DNA of 64,000 bases from Epiperipatus broadwayi (GCA_028023455.1 JAQFVV010000231.1:310001-374000); one strand, 5' to 3'; positions 12,507 to 24,052 are shown, counted from the stretch's first letter. Notes: generated by a model from the sequence alone, not told the origin. Made by a program: numbers and translations.

Positions 12507-15500
12507 TCTAACCTCCCCCCGTGCATCCTCACCCCAAAATATACTGTTTATTACGAATATTACGGGTTCTAGCTCAGTTAACAAATAAATAAATGAAATA
12601 TTCAGCATTAATTAAAATGATTACTAGCTCTAATTTTAAAATACAAATACGGTTCAATTTTAAAATGAATTAACAAATATCTACTATTTTCATGAGACAT
12701 GGAGTGACAATACAGGGAACGAGATAGACTACATTGAGCCATTATCCACACGATACTACCTCAATGGCATAAGAACACGATCCCCCCTTTTTACTATACC
12801 AAATAACTAACTCATAGTATTCTTACGACTTTCTGAGCTCTATTCACTATCATATCTTAATCTCCTTTATAACAAGAATCTAGCTCAATTAAATAAAATG
12901 AAGTAAAATAAAATAAAATCTCAGGTTCATAAATTATATTCTAACTGATTTAAAATTACGGTAGTAAAATATGAAAAGGGAATTTTATGTCATAATCTAC
13001 TACACAGCAACTAATAATAATAAAAATAATAATAACAATAATAATATAATATAATCTTATTTCTTCCTAAATGAAATAAATAAATACGTACATGGTAGTA
13101 TTTTAATAATCTGACAATAGAATACATGTGGCAACATTAGCATATAACTTAATGTAATATTGTGGCAACCGACTTATGACCAATAATAATATAAAATTAT
13201 GATCTTTTAATTTTAACATACCAATAAATTCTCAAAATTATTATAACACTTTTATGTTTACCTTTTGTGCAAAATCTATATGTCTGTTTCAATTATAAAT
13301 GTATCGTGACTTCATGCATCCATGTGGAGAAATAGCAACTCGGACACAAACTTTAAAACAAATTTAAAACAAAGTTTATTAACAACATAAATAAATTAAC
13401 AATATTTTTACACTATATACATTGGATATCCCTTACTTTCATATCTCAACTTAGTTTATTAGTTTATAAAATGAAATCAAAATATTATTTACTTTTCCTA
13501 GTTAAATCTTATTTTTTAACACTTAAGAAAATACAGTATTATTACTTGATTTATTATTATGGTTAGCTTATTACAAAATGCATTTCTTATATGATTATCA
13601 CAAACACTTTTCATCCCTAATATTATTAAAATTACATTTTTTACAAAATTTTACATTCGTAATAAATTCTACAAAACAATAAAATTTAGTTTTATATTGG
13701 TTGTATGGAATCTTCCAAAGTCAAAACATTATTCTACATTCGGTATTAGGCTTTTATTATTCATTATCCGATGTTTATTAATCCTAATATTCTCATTCAA
13801 GCCTTACTTCGGATGATATAATTAAAACTATTAATATACCATGTACAAGTATATGTTTATTATACCTTATTGAATTTTCTCTCGATAAATATGCAATACT
13901 CATTCCCTCCAACATTGATATTAAAAAAAAAAATTCAAATTTTATTATCACTTTTAAAATACTTGGTTTAGATTTCTTTTCAAAATCTTATATTCATTTC
14001 TGAATTAATTTTACAATGTATTATATGATTCTTTTCTCTTTATGATATTTTGGACTTTCAATTTTAAAGTTACACAATTCTATACATTCAAGCAAATAAA
14101 CTATTCTTACATAAACGATAACATATCTTCATTTCTATTTTATTCATTATTTCTTTGAAAATATCTTTCTGACCGATGCAGATTCACGAAATAAGGATAG
14201 CGAAGATAGATGCATAGGATCAAAATACAACTAGAATATTACTCGTCATATACCTTGATAATCATGGCACAGTGAATTAAAAGACACTATAGAGGAGTGA
14301 CCTTTACCTATCTACCAACCTCTATCATAGGAACGATGCTAAAGCTATTTCTTCAGCTTTATTCTAACATCAAAAGTTTAAAGATATGCCAAACACTGTC
14401 CAAACCATATGTGTTCAGTCATAGGACTCAGTTAACTATACTAAATCACACAAAACTAAATATGATCCAAATCCCTTATATTTTCCTATTTCTTAAAAAA
14501 ACACATCATCTTGGTTTCCTCTCCACTAGTACTTCCAAGTCACTATCCAATCTTATTTCTCAAGATTTTTTCTATACTGTACATCGACAAATACATATCT
14601 GCATTACTAACAATAATAAAATTCATTGATATTTTAAAACTATTCCACTGTTCTATAAAAAAATCTTTTTACTACTTTCCTCCGTATATTTAATCATATA
14701 CAAACTATTTAAATATCTGAATACTTTATCACATGAAAGTTCAAAAGAATCACACAATTGTTCTGTTAAATTATATTATTAATATACTTTAAATAAATTG
14801 TTGCATGCATATTCGAATTACTCCTATCTCATTATATGTTAAAATGTTGCATAAAATGTGTACATATAATTAAGACTTTCACACTTCATTCTTAAGTCAA
14901 TAGATGATCTAAAAAAATACTTATGCTTATAATCTATTAAATTCAACACCTTTATCTCTCGTCGCTTCGTACTCCTTTCTTTAGTATAAGATTCACTCAT
15001 CTTTATTTTAAACTCTTTCATAATTTTATCAGCTATTATATTTAAATTTTAATATTACAATTATGTTTTTTCTATCTCTACATATTTAAAATAAATAGTA
15101 AAAATATTAACTATATTTCTGTACTCCTTCTCAATTTTAAACATACTACAAAAAATTGTTTATCTTTCTTTCCTTCTTTTCTCTCCTGTTTTATAAGGTA
15201 AAAAAATATTCTGTTCAATAAATTTCCTGAATGATACCTGTTTTATAATATTTAATACAATATTAATTATGATATTAGTTACCGTAAAAAACTTCTAAAT
15301 ATTCTCTTCTAATATTTCCTGCTAATATTTCCCTTTTTCTCTTCTAGTACTTATTTAAATATTCATTAAAACTTTTCGTTTCCATGTCATTCTTAAGTAA
15401 ATATTTTTTTCAATTATCTTTATTAAGCTTTCTCTAATAACTTATAATATTTTAATTCTTCTAAAAATTTTTTGTTCCTTTTTAAAACTGCTCTTCTATT

Positions 15501-16831
15501 TTTTCGTCTTTTTCCTTCTTTTAAATTCGGTACTATATCTTTGTTTCCTTTAAAAGAAACTCTTCCCATTATACTTTTATAATTTTTCTTATGATATGCA
15601 TCTTATTTCCATAAGAAAAATAAAAAAATTGAGTAGCCTTTTAAAATTGTTTTTCTGCAATAATTTCTTTAATTTTCGTATATGTCCAAATTATATTTAT
15701 CTAGTTTAATGATTTCTGGTTGATAAAAATAAAAAACTGTATTCAACCTTTCAATTATTTTTACTTTTCATATCTTTAGTACTTTTTTGTAGTATTTCCA
15801 TTTTACTTAGGTTTGCTAAACTTGAATAAACTGGTAAAAATCTTTTAAATAGCCTTCCTTTAAAGGCATTCAAAATTATTTTAAAAAAAACTTTTAAAAT
15901 AAATAAAAATTTTAAAAATATACACTTTTCTAGCTTACGATCTTATACAAAAATAGTTCCTCCTTCCATACTTCAATTCCTTCTCCCGCTCGTCTAATTC
16001 TTATATTTTGTCTGCTAAAATACCTCCGTTGATTGGTTAATGACTTTTTTTTAGCGAACAAATTTACCTTTTATTTTATAATAGATTAAACTTTTTTAAA
16101 ATAAAAATTTATGACGTCATGTTTTAAAATATTACTTAGAATAGTATTTTTAAACTCAATTATAGTTTTACAAATCATTTAAATTTTAAAAAATTATTAA
16201 AATGACATTTAATATTTCAACTTTTACTTTAACGATAGATAGCAATTACATTTAGTTTTAAATTCCAAACTTTATTATTATATTTAAAATGTGTGTGAAG
16301 GTATATAATATACAGTCTCATGATTACTATCTTTATCAGATGATTTGATTTTTTTTTTATTTACGTCTCGGTCTAAATTACCAAAACTGATATATTTTAT
16401 AAAAATTTGGAAAATAATTTAAAAATGTAGAACTAAATATAATTCTCACCATCCCTAAAGTTTATTTAAAATATATAGATTAAATTTGAATATTAATATA
16501 ATTATAATATTACATATGCGTTTATTTAATTTATTAGTTTTAAAACATTAAATTGAATTGTTAATATACTTTTAACTATTTATAGCTGTATTATTTTATA
16601 TGGCCAGCTTTTACAACCATAAGCAAGGATATAATTAAGCTTTATTTAACTGTTTTTTTTAAAAAATAATCCATTACACTTTTATATACCAGGTAATTTT
16701 CAGCCTTAAATTGTACTATAAAATCTAATCGATCATACAATTATCAATATATTACACAAACGTATTTTAAAATTTAAAATTCTTTAGCAATTGACCATTC
16801 TACCTTATTATGACCTATAGATAAGGGCACA
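12507..16831 (-). mobile_element. 4.3-kb TA-bounded repeat, copy 1 (left arm of palindrome)
   Basis: Read on the minus strand this begins TGTGCCC at the (TA)n centre (16831) and ends GAGGTTAGA at another (TA)n (12507). It is collinear with copy 2 and copy 3. Shared landmarks on the minus strand are TTGTAAAAGCTGGCCATAT near 16600, a CRE TGACGTCA at 16112-16119, a CCAAT box (complement at 16029-16038), CCTATGACTGA near 14435, a poly(A) signal AATAAA (complement 13375-13380), and AAAAAGGGGGGATCG near 12780. No long ORF survives. Frames such as 14297-14629 lie on the other strand and have no counterpart in the other copies, so I regard them as chance. The class of element is unknown. Confidence 0.75.
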
Positions 16832-16854
16832 ATATATATATATATATTGTGCCC
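16825..16854. repeat. (TA)n centre of the giant palindrome
   Basis: GGGCACA, then AATATATATATATATAT, then TGTGCCC. The junction itself is a perfect palindrome, and the two 4-kb repeat copies diverge from it in opposite directions. Confidence 0.95.
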
Positions 16855-17720
16855 TTTTCTATAGGTCAGTAATAGTCCATAACAGTCAATTACTAAAAAT
16901 TTTAAATTTTAGAATATGTTCTTTTAATACATTAATTATAGTTTGTCGATTATATTTTTAAAGTACAATTTGAGGCTAAAGCAAATACGTAGTATATAAA
17001 ATTATAGCGAATCATTTAAAAAAATAGTTATGTAAAGCTTTAAATATTGTTGCATATGGTTGTAAAAGCTGGCCATATTAAATAACTCAGCTATAAATAT
17101 TAAAAGTATATTTAAAAAGTTCGATTTTAATAGTTTAAAACTTGTAGTAATAAATGTTATATTTTAAATTTATAAAGTCATATTTAATAATCAAAATTAA
17201 TATCGTACATTTTAAAAATAAACTTTATGATGGTGAGAATTGTATTTAATTCTATATTTTCTAAATTGTTCTTCCAAATTTTATAATTATTTTATATAAT
17301 ATAATAAGTGTATCAATTTTATAAATCTAGGCAGAGAAATAGATTGAAAATCGTCTGTCAAAGTTATATTAATCATGTGACTTGTATACTATATACTTTC
17401 ACACACATGCTTGTTTGTATTTAAAGTAACGAAGTTTAAAATATTTTAAAAGTTATATTATAGAATTGGATAGAATTATTGCCTATCATAAAAGCAAATA
17501 ATAATAAATATTAAGTTAACTATCGTATGTAATGTTTTAAATGATGTAATAAAGACGAATACAGTTAATAAAAAAAAATTAAATATTTTGTTTAAATAAA
17601 AATAGATAAATGGAATAGGTTATTAAAATTATTTTAAAAGTTATTTTAAATGTTTAAATAGTTTTAATAAAATAATAATTGAATTAAAAGTGGAATTTTA
17701 AATAATATTTTTTAAATTTT

Positions 17721-17860
17721 ATTACGTCATAAAAATTTTTATTTTTTGAAACTTGATTCTGCTATAAACTGAAAATATGTAAATTTGTTCTCAAGTTAAA
17801 GTAAGAATCAACCAATCAAATGAGGTATTCTTACAGACTATAAATATGAATTGCACGGGG
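17721..17860 (+). promoter_or_regulatory. Promoter-like block of the 4.4-kb repeat
   Basis: It holds a CRE-like TTACGTCA (17723), a CCAAT box ACCAATCA (17811) and a TATA-like CTATAAATA (17838), spaced as in polymerase II promoters. The same order is kept in copy 1 (TGACGTCA 16112-16119, AACCAATCA on the minus strand at 16029-16038, AAAATATAAG near 16001-16010) and partly in copy 3 (ATGTCAT near 49969, ACCAATAAA at 50021, no clear TATA). Activity is inferred. Confidence 0.5.
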
Positions 17861-18136
17861 GTATAAGAGGAGATTAATAATGTATTGAAACCAGAGAAAG
17901 GTAAATTATAGCTATCAAAGAGATAGTATTTTTAAATTTTTATTTTAGTCAATTTTTTAGTACTTTCTTATAACTTTATCTGCAAAAAACTAATTGATAA
18001 TTTTAAAGTATTTTGCAAAAGAGAGTTTTAAAAAAATAATATATTTAGAAACTTCGTGGAAATGATTTTCTAGTTTTTTAAAAGTTACTTGCCAGGAGTA
18101 TTTTATCTGAAGTTTAACCTAAACTACGCAATAGAG

Positions 18137-18301
18137 ATGGATATACTACGAAATAAAATATGTTTAAATTATAATACAGCTTTATTTATGCTCAACCGGA
18201 GGATTATTCTAACTCATATAAAAATAATTCGGGCATTATGCTGGAAGCTTAAACAGAAAACTATTTGCCGTCTAAAAAAATTTGTGACGCATTATTTATA
18301 A
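18137..18301 (+). CDS. Candidate small ORF in repeat copy 2 (54 aa, doubtful)
   Basis: A short frame starting ATG 42 bp downstream of a possible splice acceptor (AG at 18094-18095). It is basic and has no known motif. Copy 3 has a frame at the equivalent place (50341-50565), starting 40 bp after its own acceptor-like AG. The two predicted peptides share M1, D2, N6, C9 and Y12 and later a T-x-C pair, but little else. The matching site in copy 1 is cut by a stop after 15 codons. An upstream in-frame ATG at 18089 extends the frame but overlaps the acceptor. Residual nucleotide homology alone could explain the likeness, so this is weak. Confidence 0.2.
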   Translation: MDILRNKICLNYNTALFMLNRRIILTHIKIIRALCWKLKQKTICRLKKFVTHYL

Positions 18302-20721
18302 GCTTATCCAGGAGTTTTTTTTTAAAAAAAGAATAAGATATTTATATCGTATGAGTTATCATAAAATATAATGAAAGAAATAGAATGTTTAGTCCTTTTT
18401 GAAGGAAACATTTTTTTTTAAATATATATTTTACAAGAATTAAAAAGAACTTATTAAGAAATAAAACCTATATAAAAAAAATGAACATATAGTAGATAAA
18501 TAAAGGATGGATCCATGAAAATACAAATATTGTGTAAAAGTTTACCGGATAACTTAAGTTAAATTGAACAGAGTGATGCATCAGAGAATATTGAATAAAC
18601 TTCGTGGGAATAATTCTTTAATATTACAGTTTAATAATTTTCATTCTGAACAGTAAAGACCCAGGATTATTTTCTATAAATTTTACTAAATGGATTAATA
18701 ATTATTTTTATTTTTAAACTTTAACGCGCTTGGAGGAGAACATTTTAAAACTCTAGAGAAAATAATAAACATTTTTGGATTTTATCATGAACTATGGTCA
18801 AGTGAAGACGTAATTATAGTTTTAAATTTTTATTTTACTAACTTAGTTAAATGTAAATTTTTCTATTTATAAGATTAGGAAAACATAAAACATTAATTTG
18901 TTAATAACATAAAATTTATAATATAATCTAATAATTTAGATAAGAATATTTTTAAATAAAACGTATGGATGTGTCTTTTCGTTTATGTATGCAATGTTTT
19001 TCTATATCCAGTGGATGGAAGAAGCCTACTAAAAATGATGACCAGATAAAAAGGGTTATTTGGTAATAATAATAACTATTAATAATTTATAATGTATATT
19101 TTTGTTTTCTTTAGATCATCTATGAATCTAAGAATGAAGTGTAAAAGTTTTAATTATATGTAACGCATTTTCATACAACATTTTAAAAAAACATTATGAG
19201 ATAGGATTGATTTGAAAATATGCATACGACGATTTTTTTTTTTATATATTAGTGATATAATCCAACATAATAACAAATAATTATGTGATTCTTTTAGAAC
19301 TTTCATGTTATTGGATATTCAAATATTGTCTAAGTAGATTGTATATGATTAAACATATAGAATAATGAAGTAAGCAAACTTTTCTTATGGAACAGTGAAA
19401 TTGTTTTAAACTATCAATGAATTTTATTTATTGTTTTGTAAATGCAGATAGTTATTTATCGATGTAAGATGTAGGAAAATCTTGAGAAATAATGTTGAGA
19501 TAGTGGCTTGGAAGTACTATAGTTAGCAGGAAACCAAGATGATGTATTTTTTAAAAAATAGGATATGATAAGGAATAGAAATAATATTTAGTCTTTATGT
19601 GGTTATCAGCATAGTTAACAAAGCCCTATGACTGATACACATTTTATTTGGACAGTGTTTTATATGTCTTTAAATATTTGATGTTTTAAATAAAGCTGAA
19701 GAAGTAGCTTTAACATCGTTCATGTATTAGAGGTTATTAGACAGGTAAAGGTCATACCTCTTTGCACTGTGCCATGATTTTTTGAGATATATTAAGAGTG
19801 ATACTCTAGCTTTCTTCCTTAAATCCTATACATCTGTTTTCGCTATCTTTATTTCATGTAACTGCATCATTCAGTAAGATATTTTGAAAAGAAATGATAA
19901 ATAATTTAGAACTTAGGTTATGCTATCGTTTTGTATAAGATTGGTTTATTTGCTTAGAAGGAATAGAATTTTATAACTTGAAATTGAAGGTCCAAAGTAT
20001 CCTAAGGAAAGGAAAGAATCATAGAATATATTTTGAATTTATTTTCGGAAATGAAATATAAATTTTTAAAATAGAGTATCTAAACAAGATATTTTCTTTA
20101 GAATGTTGATTATTTTTGAATGCTTTATTTTTTTTGAAGAAAAATAAGTATTGCATATTTTTAAAATACAATAGTACAAAGTAAATTATATAAACAATAT
20201 GCATAGTATATTTTTTGTTTATTGAATAACAGGAATATATTGATTATTACACTTATATCATACTAAAGTAAGGCTAAATAAGAATATATTATGATTAGTA
20301 AACATCGTGTGATAAAACACTAAAATCTAGTACTGAATTTTGGATGAATATTTTATGTAACATCTTTGACTTTGCAAGATGAAATTTTTTTTTAATATTT
20401 TGAGAAATCCATACTCATTATAAAGTTAATTTTTTTTTTCTGTAGAATGTTTTCCTATGAATTTTTTTTTTAAAAATAAGATAGTTTAATAATATTAAGG
20501 ATGAAATATTCTGCTAATAAGTAAATATATTTATAATAAGTTAACCATAATGAGAAACCAAATGGTAACATTTTTTTTTATATTTTGTCTTAAGTATAAA
20601 TAAAGATATAACTAAACTATAAACTATTTTTATATAACTTAGTAGATAAAAATGTAAGATTAAAATAAGGATATCCATTGTAAATAGTGTACATAAATTG
20701 TTTATTTTATTTGTTGTTGTT

Positions 20722-20775
20722 AATAAACTTTGTTAAAATTTGTTTTTCAAAATTTTTGTGTCTTGATTGTTTATT
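20722..20775 (+). terminator. Poly(A) signal of the 4.4-kb repeat
   Basis: AATAAA at 20722-20727 is followed about 30 bp on by a TTTTTGTGTCTTG GT-rich element and a TTTATTTCTCC stretch. Copies 1 and 3 keep AATAAA and a TTTGTGTC(C/T)GAGT-like word at the same place (copy 3: 52857-52862). This fits a polymerase II 3' end on the plus strand of copy 2. Confidence 0.5.
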
Positions 20776-21884
20776 TCTCCACTTCACTGCATGAAATCAC
20801 GATATATTCATAACAATTGAAACAAAAATATAATTTTGCACAAAAAGATAAATAGAGAGTTATATTTAAGAATTTAAATATTTTATTGGTATTCTTTTAA
20901 TTAAATAATTATAATTTTACATTGTTTTATTGGTCATAAATCAGTTATCACAATAGTATACTGAATTATATGCTATCAGTTGCCACACATCCTTTGTTTA
21001 TCAGATTATCATATGCTACCATGTATTTATTATATTATTACATGAAGGTAAAAGATTATATAAAATTATTTTATTATTTTATTATGGTAATAAAAATATA
21101 ACGAAAAGAAAAGATATCCAGTAGTAGTTAAACAATGAAGAATATTATTATTATTATTTATTATTATTAGTTTCAGTGTAGTAGATTATGACATAAAATC
21201 CCTTCTCATATTTTACTACCGTATTTTTAAATTAACTTAGAATAAACTTTATGAACCTGAGATTATTTTATTTGAGCTAGATTATTATTAAATAGAAGAT
21301 TAAGATTTAATTATTAGTTTAGTCTTAGTGAGTAGAAGTTATTAAAGTCGTAAGAATACTATGAGTTTGTTATTTAAAATAGTAATAAGGGGGGATAGTG
21401 TTCTTATGCCATTGAGGTAGTATCCTGTGGGATATTGGCTCAATGTAATCTATCTTGTCACCTGTATTTTCACTTCAAGTCTCATGAAAATATTAAAATA
21501 TTTATTTAATTTATTTTATAACTGAACCTTATTCGTATTTTAAATTTGAGCTAGTGAAACATTTTAATTTTAATGCTGAATATTTTATTTATTAATTATT
21601 AACTGAGATAGAACCCGTTTTATTTCATATCATATATTATCTGGAAGTGAAGATGCACAAGTCAAGGTTACAATATATATATATATATATAATATCTTGA
21701 TATTCGGCCATTTTTAATACTAATATAAAGTGCCAAAACAGAGTTTGAACCCAGTATATTTTTGACATTTGTGCATCATAATATATACATATATTGAAAA
21801 AAAAAACATATATATATATATATAAACTAACTAAAGAAAATATATCCAAAAAAAATAATAAGAAAATTTTTTTTATGTAAACCT

Positions 21885-21930
21885 GCTATCTTTAATAATT
21901 CAACCAGAGGAATGGTCTTCATCAGAAAGA
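21885..21930 (-). ncRNA. Hammerhead-like motif beside a PLE tail
   Basis: On the minus strand: CTGATGA (complement of 21919-21925), then AGACC, loop ATTCCTCT, GGTT, then GAAT in place of GAAA (complement of 21898-21901). GACC pairs with GGTT as stem II. Outer words GCTATCTTT and AAAGATAGC, complementary over 9 bp, can close the motif. Penelope-like elements are known to carry hammerhead ribozymes in their terminal repeats, and a PLE-like frame lies just upstream on the same strand (22300-22445). The GAAA change predicts weak or no activity. Confidence 0.5.
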
Positions 21931-22007
21931 AATATGGTAAAAAAGATAGCATTTTCACATACAAGTAATTTTGTTTCTTATTATTTTGATAAATATCACC
22001 TATATAT

Positions 22008-22470
22008 TTAAAATTACTCCAAATTCAAAACTAAACCAGACTAGCCAAAGTAAATAAACTCTAAAACCCAATCATTGGTTTCACTGCTACAAGCAGACTT
22101 TTCAAGTGCAAAGAATTAAAAAAAACATATCAACAAAAATACATTTCTAACTGCATAACCTGATTTAGCACTATGGTTCTGGCAACAATCTACCAAAAGC
22201 TGGCTCACCATACTTAGACTGTTTTATAGTTTGATTTACCTTTTCAGATCAACTTGAACATTACAAGATTGTTAGAACAGCAAATATATACTAAATATTA
22301 TCCAAAAATTCCCAATTATATGCTACACATCCTTAATATTAACAGAACTCTTAATAGGTTAATTGCTTCAGAATCATACATTTTTAATAATAAAGATACT
22401 TTAATTCTTTTTTTATTCCATTTCTTTCAAAGAAAAGAACCTTAGCCTCATCAAAACACTAGTAGTGTGG

Positions 22471-22473
<3 letters not shown>
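22008..22473 (-). pseudogene. Penelope-like element C-terminal tail, copy 1
   Basis: On the minus strand a frame near 22360-22440 reads VLFFERNGIKKRIK then SLLLKMYDSEAIN. The copy at 62563-62950 reads VIFFERNEIKRRI then SLLLKIYDSEAIN. The spacing E-x-N-x3-R-I then SLLL-x-IN resembles the segment after the GIY-YIG nuclease core in PLE proteins. Non-coding flanks also match, including AACCAGACTAGCCAAA and GCTACAAGCAGA. It is bounded at 22473 by a long (TA)n. The open frame on the plus strand here is a shadow. The family assignment is by motif memory and moderately sure. Confidence 0.5.

Positions 22474-22519
<46 letters not shown>
22473..22519. repeat. (TA)n microsatellite
   Basis: About 23 uninterrupted TA units, among the longest in the window. 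Confidence 0.97.
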
Positions 22520-22522
<3 letters not shown>

Positions 22523-22591
22523 TTCATGTTAAGTTTTGAGATTAACTCATTGCAAGTGTCTAAATATAATGGAATATATCTGTAAATATTT

Positions 22592-22694
22592 TTTTTCTCA
22601 TATGTCATAGCATCAGCTGGGAAGTGAACCCACTAACCCAGGACAACTGCTTATAAAGCAGCCATTGCTGACCTCTCAACCACCAATGCTTGAC
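22592..22694 (-). mobile_element. tRNA-derived SINE with 16-bp target duplication, copy 1
   Basis: The element on the minus strand starts GTCAAGCATTGGTGGTTGAG and ends GCTATGACATATGAG plus an A tail. It looks like a whole tRNA: 5' GTCA-AGCA pairs with 3' TGCT-A-TGAC (acceptor-like), A box TGGTTGAGAGG, anticodon-like arm GCTGC-TTTATAA-GCAGT, and T arm TGGG-TTCACTT-CCCA containing the B box. The flanks are a perfect 16-bp direct repeat, ATATCTGTAAATATTT, at 22576-22591 and 22695-22710, which proves insertion by target-primed reverse transcription. No body other than the tRNA-like unit is seen. A second copy is at 57232-57343. Confidence 0.85.
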
Positions 22695-22761
22695 ATATCT
22701 GTAAATATTTAGAACTGTAATTATTATTTATTATATATATATAATCATAACTTTTTTCTTT

Positions 22762-22875
22762 AATTGAAACAGAGGTAACAACCTCCCATTGAGTTATGTA
22801 ACATGAAACCACTCTCTCTTTCATTGTTTTTGATGTTATATAACTCAGTAGATGGTAGTTACTTCCATTTCAATT
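22762..22875. repeat. Foldback element between TA tracts
   Basis: Arms of about 43 bp. The left starts AATTGAAACAGAGGTAAC and the right ends GTTACTTCCATTTCAATT, with a spacer of about 28 bp. Short TA-rich palindromes lie on both sides. Confidence 0.75.
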
Positions 22876-23075
22876 ATGTATATATATATACATAATGATA
22901 AATTATAGTTGAACTGAAGACTAACTGCTATGTTCAATAACGTTTTTCTTATTGTAAAAAGCTATTCAATATTGCAGCTAGAGGGCAGTAATTATCACAT
23001 GACTTTATTATATATAAGGATTTTCAGTTCTATAGCAACTATTGGTATCTTTAGTTGGTAAGGACTGGTTCAAAA

Positions 23076-23122
23076 ATCTTCACTGATGAAGGTTATATAT
23101 AAGCTGAAACTACTCTGGAGAT
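23076..23122 (+). ncRNA. Hammerhead-like motif, family A copy 1
   Basis: ATCTTCA, CTGATGA (23083-23089), AGGTT-ATATAT-AAGCT, GAAA (23106-23109), CTACTC, TGGAGAT. ATCTTCA and TGGAGAT pair over 7 bp (one T-G), forming stem I. AGGTT and AAGCT pair with one G-G mismatch as stem II. The expected GTC before the cleavage point is CTC. Stem III would be only one or two pairs, as in hammerheads known to work as dimers. All of CTGATGA and GAAA are intact. Confidence 0.6.
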
Positions 23123-23510
23123 ATAGTTAAATTGCATGGATTACAAATTTAATAAGGTCAAATATTAGTAATATCTATTGTTTATGTAGGTTTAAAATAG
23201 ATGGCAGCACTGGAGATCATAAACAAAATTGTTCTGAAAAAAATTAGCGCAAGTTGCATTTATATGATGTTTTTTGGTATATATCAGTCATAGCCAAAGG
23301 ATGAAGGTACTGTTTATAGAACTAAAAATATCTAATTACTGGCATAGGATTTGATCTATATAACCAAAGGAGTCAATTTGTTTAAATTTAAAATATTAAA
23401 CAGTTTTGGAATTTCAAGCTAAAAGCCTGCTAATAAAAAACAATAGGTGACTGCAAACAGAAAGTTGTATCTGTTTGAAAAAGGTGAAGGTATATTAGTT
23501 CAGGTTCAAA

Positions 23511-23555
23511 TTCTTCATTAATGAAGACTATAACACAGAAACTGGTCTGGTGATA
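23511..23555 (+). ncRNA. Hammerhead-like motif, family A copy 2 (decayed)
   Basis: TTAATGA (23518-23524) stands for CTGATGA, with changes at two core bases. GAAA (23538-23541) and CTGGTC are kept, followed by TGGTGATATGG. It is predicted inactive. Confidence 0.45.
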
Positions 23556-23621
23556 TGGTGCCTGCTGAATAAAAGGCGAAATATGTCCACAAAATACATT
23601 TGTATTAGATGCTGATCTAAA

Positions 23622-23668
23622 TTTTTCACTGAGGAAAGCCATAAGCCAAAACTTAGTCTAGGAATATG
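23622..23668 (+). ncRNA. Hammerhead-like motif, family A copy 3 (decayed)
   Basis: CTGAGGA (23629-23635), AAGCCATAAGCC, CAAAA in place of GAAA, then CTTAGTC (GTC at 23656-23658). Two core changes predict no activity, but stem II bases and spacing follow the family. Confidence 0.45.
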
Positions 23669-24052
23669 GAACTGGGTAGGATTTAATAATTATTAGCTTT
23701 TAGTATCTACTAAATATTTAGATTCATAATAGATGGTAGCACTTGAGTAGAACAGAGCCATTTCTTATAGGACATAAGGTGCATTTGTACTAGCAGTTAA
23801 AATCTCATCAAATAGAAAAAAAAAAGTCAGGTTATTACTATTCACAAACTGAAAAGTATTTTTCATACTATAAATCTATATCATATACAAAACATTAGAA
23901 AAATTAAAGCATGACAGCAATATATTGTTAATTTATTTTACCTAAAAAATGATAATATTTAGATAGTTTACAGTGTCATTAATTTTTGATGGTAAGTAAT
24001 GGAGATATCAGTGATAATGTCACATTTTGTAAAATGTTCTGTGATAATCCTG

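Larger units (their letters stand above)
16848..21672 (+). mobile_element. 4.8-kb TA-bounded repeat, copy 2 (right arm of palindrome)
   Basis: It starts TGTGCCC after (TA)n and ends AAGGTTACA before (TA)n at 21673, giving TG...CA ends as in LTR-type elements, but I find no internal coding region. Order of landmarks: GGCCATATTAAATA near 17070, TTACGTCA at 17723-17730, ACCAATCA at 17811-17818, TATA-like CTATAAATA at 17838-17846, a possible 5' splice site AG|GTAAAT at 17900, a possible 3' splice site at 18095, AACAAAGCCCTATGACTG near 19620, AATAAA at 20722-20727 followed by a GT-rich stretch, then AAGGGGGGATAG at 21387-21398 directly followed by TGTTCTTATGCC. This layout suggests one polymerase II transcript of about 2.9 kb. 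It could be a non-autonomous LTR-type element, a giant solo terminal repeat or a new TA-targeting element. Confidence 0.75.
22960..23770 (+). repeat. Family A cluster with three hammerhead-like cores
   Basis: A run of family A modules in one orientation. Core starts are at 23083, 23518 and 23629; the last two are about 110 bp apart, as in partial tandem copies. Each is followed by a (G/C)TC-type triplet and a word like TGGAGATAT or TGGTGATATGG. The surrounding words TAGATGGCAGCACT and TAGATGGTAGCACT recur. No coding sequence is seen except a chance frame on the minus strand. Confidence 0.6.

Noticed and set aside
14297-14629. 110-codon plus-strand frame inside repeat copy 1
   Set aside because: It runs against the inferred transcription direction of the repeat and has no counterpart in copies 2 and 3.
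22254-22445. 63-codon plus-strand frame
   Set aside because: Antisense to the PLE-like tail, whose minus-strand reading is shared with the 62.6-kb copy.
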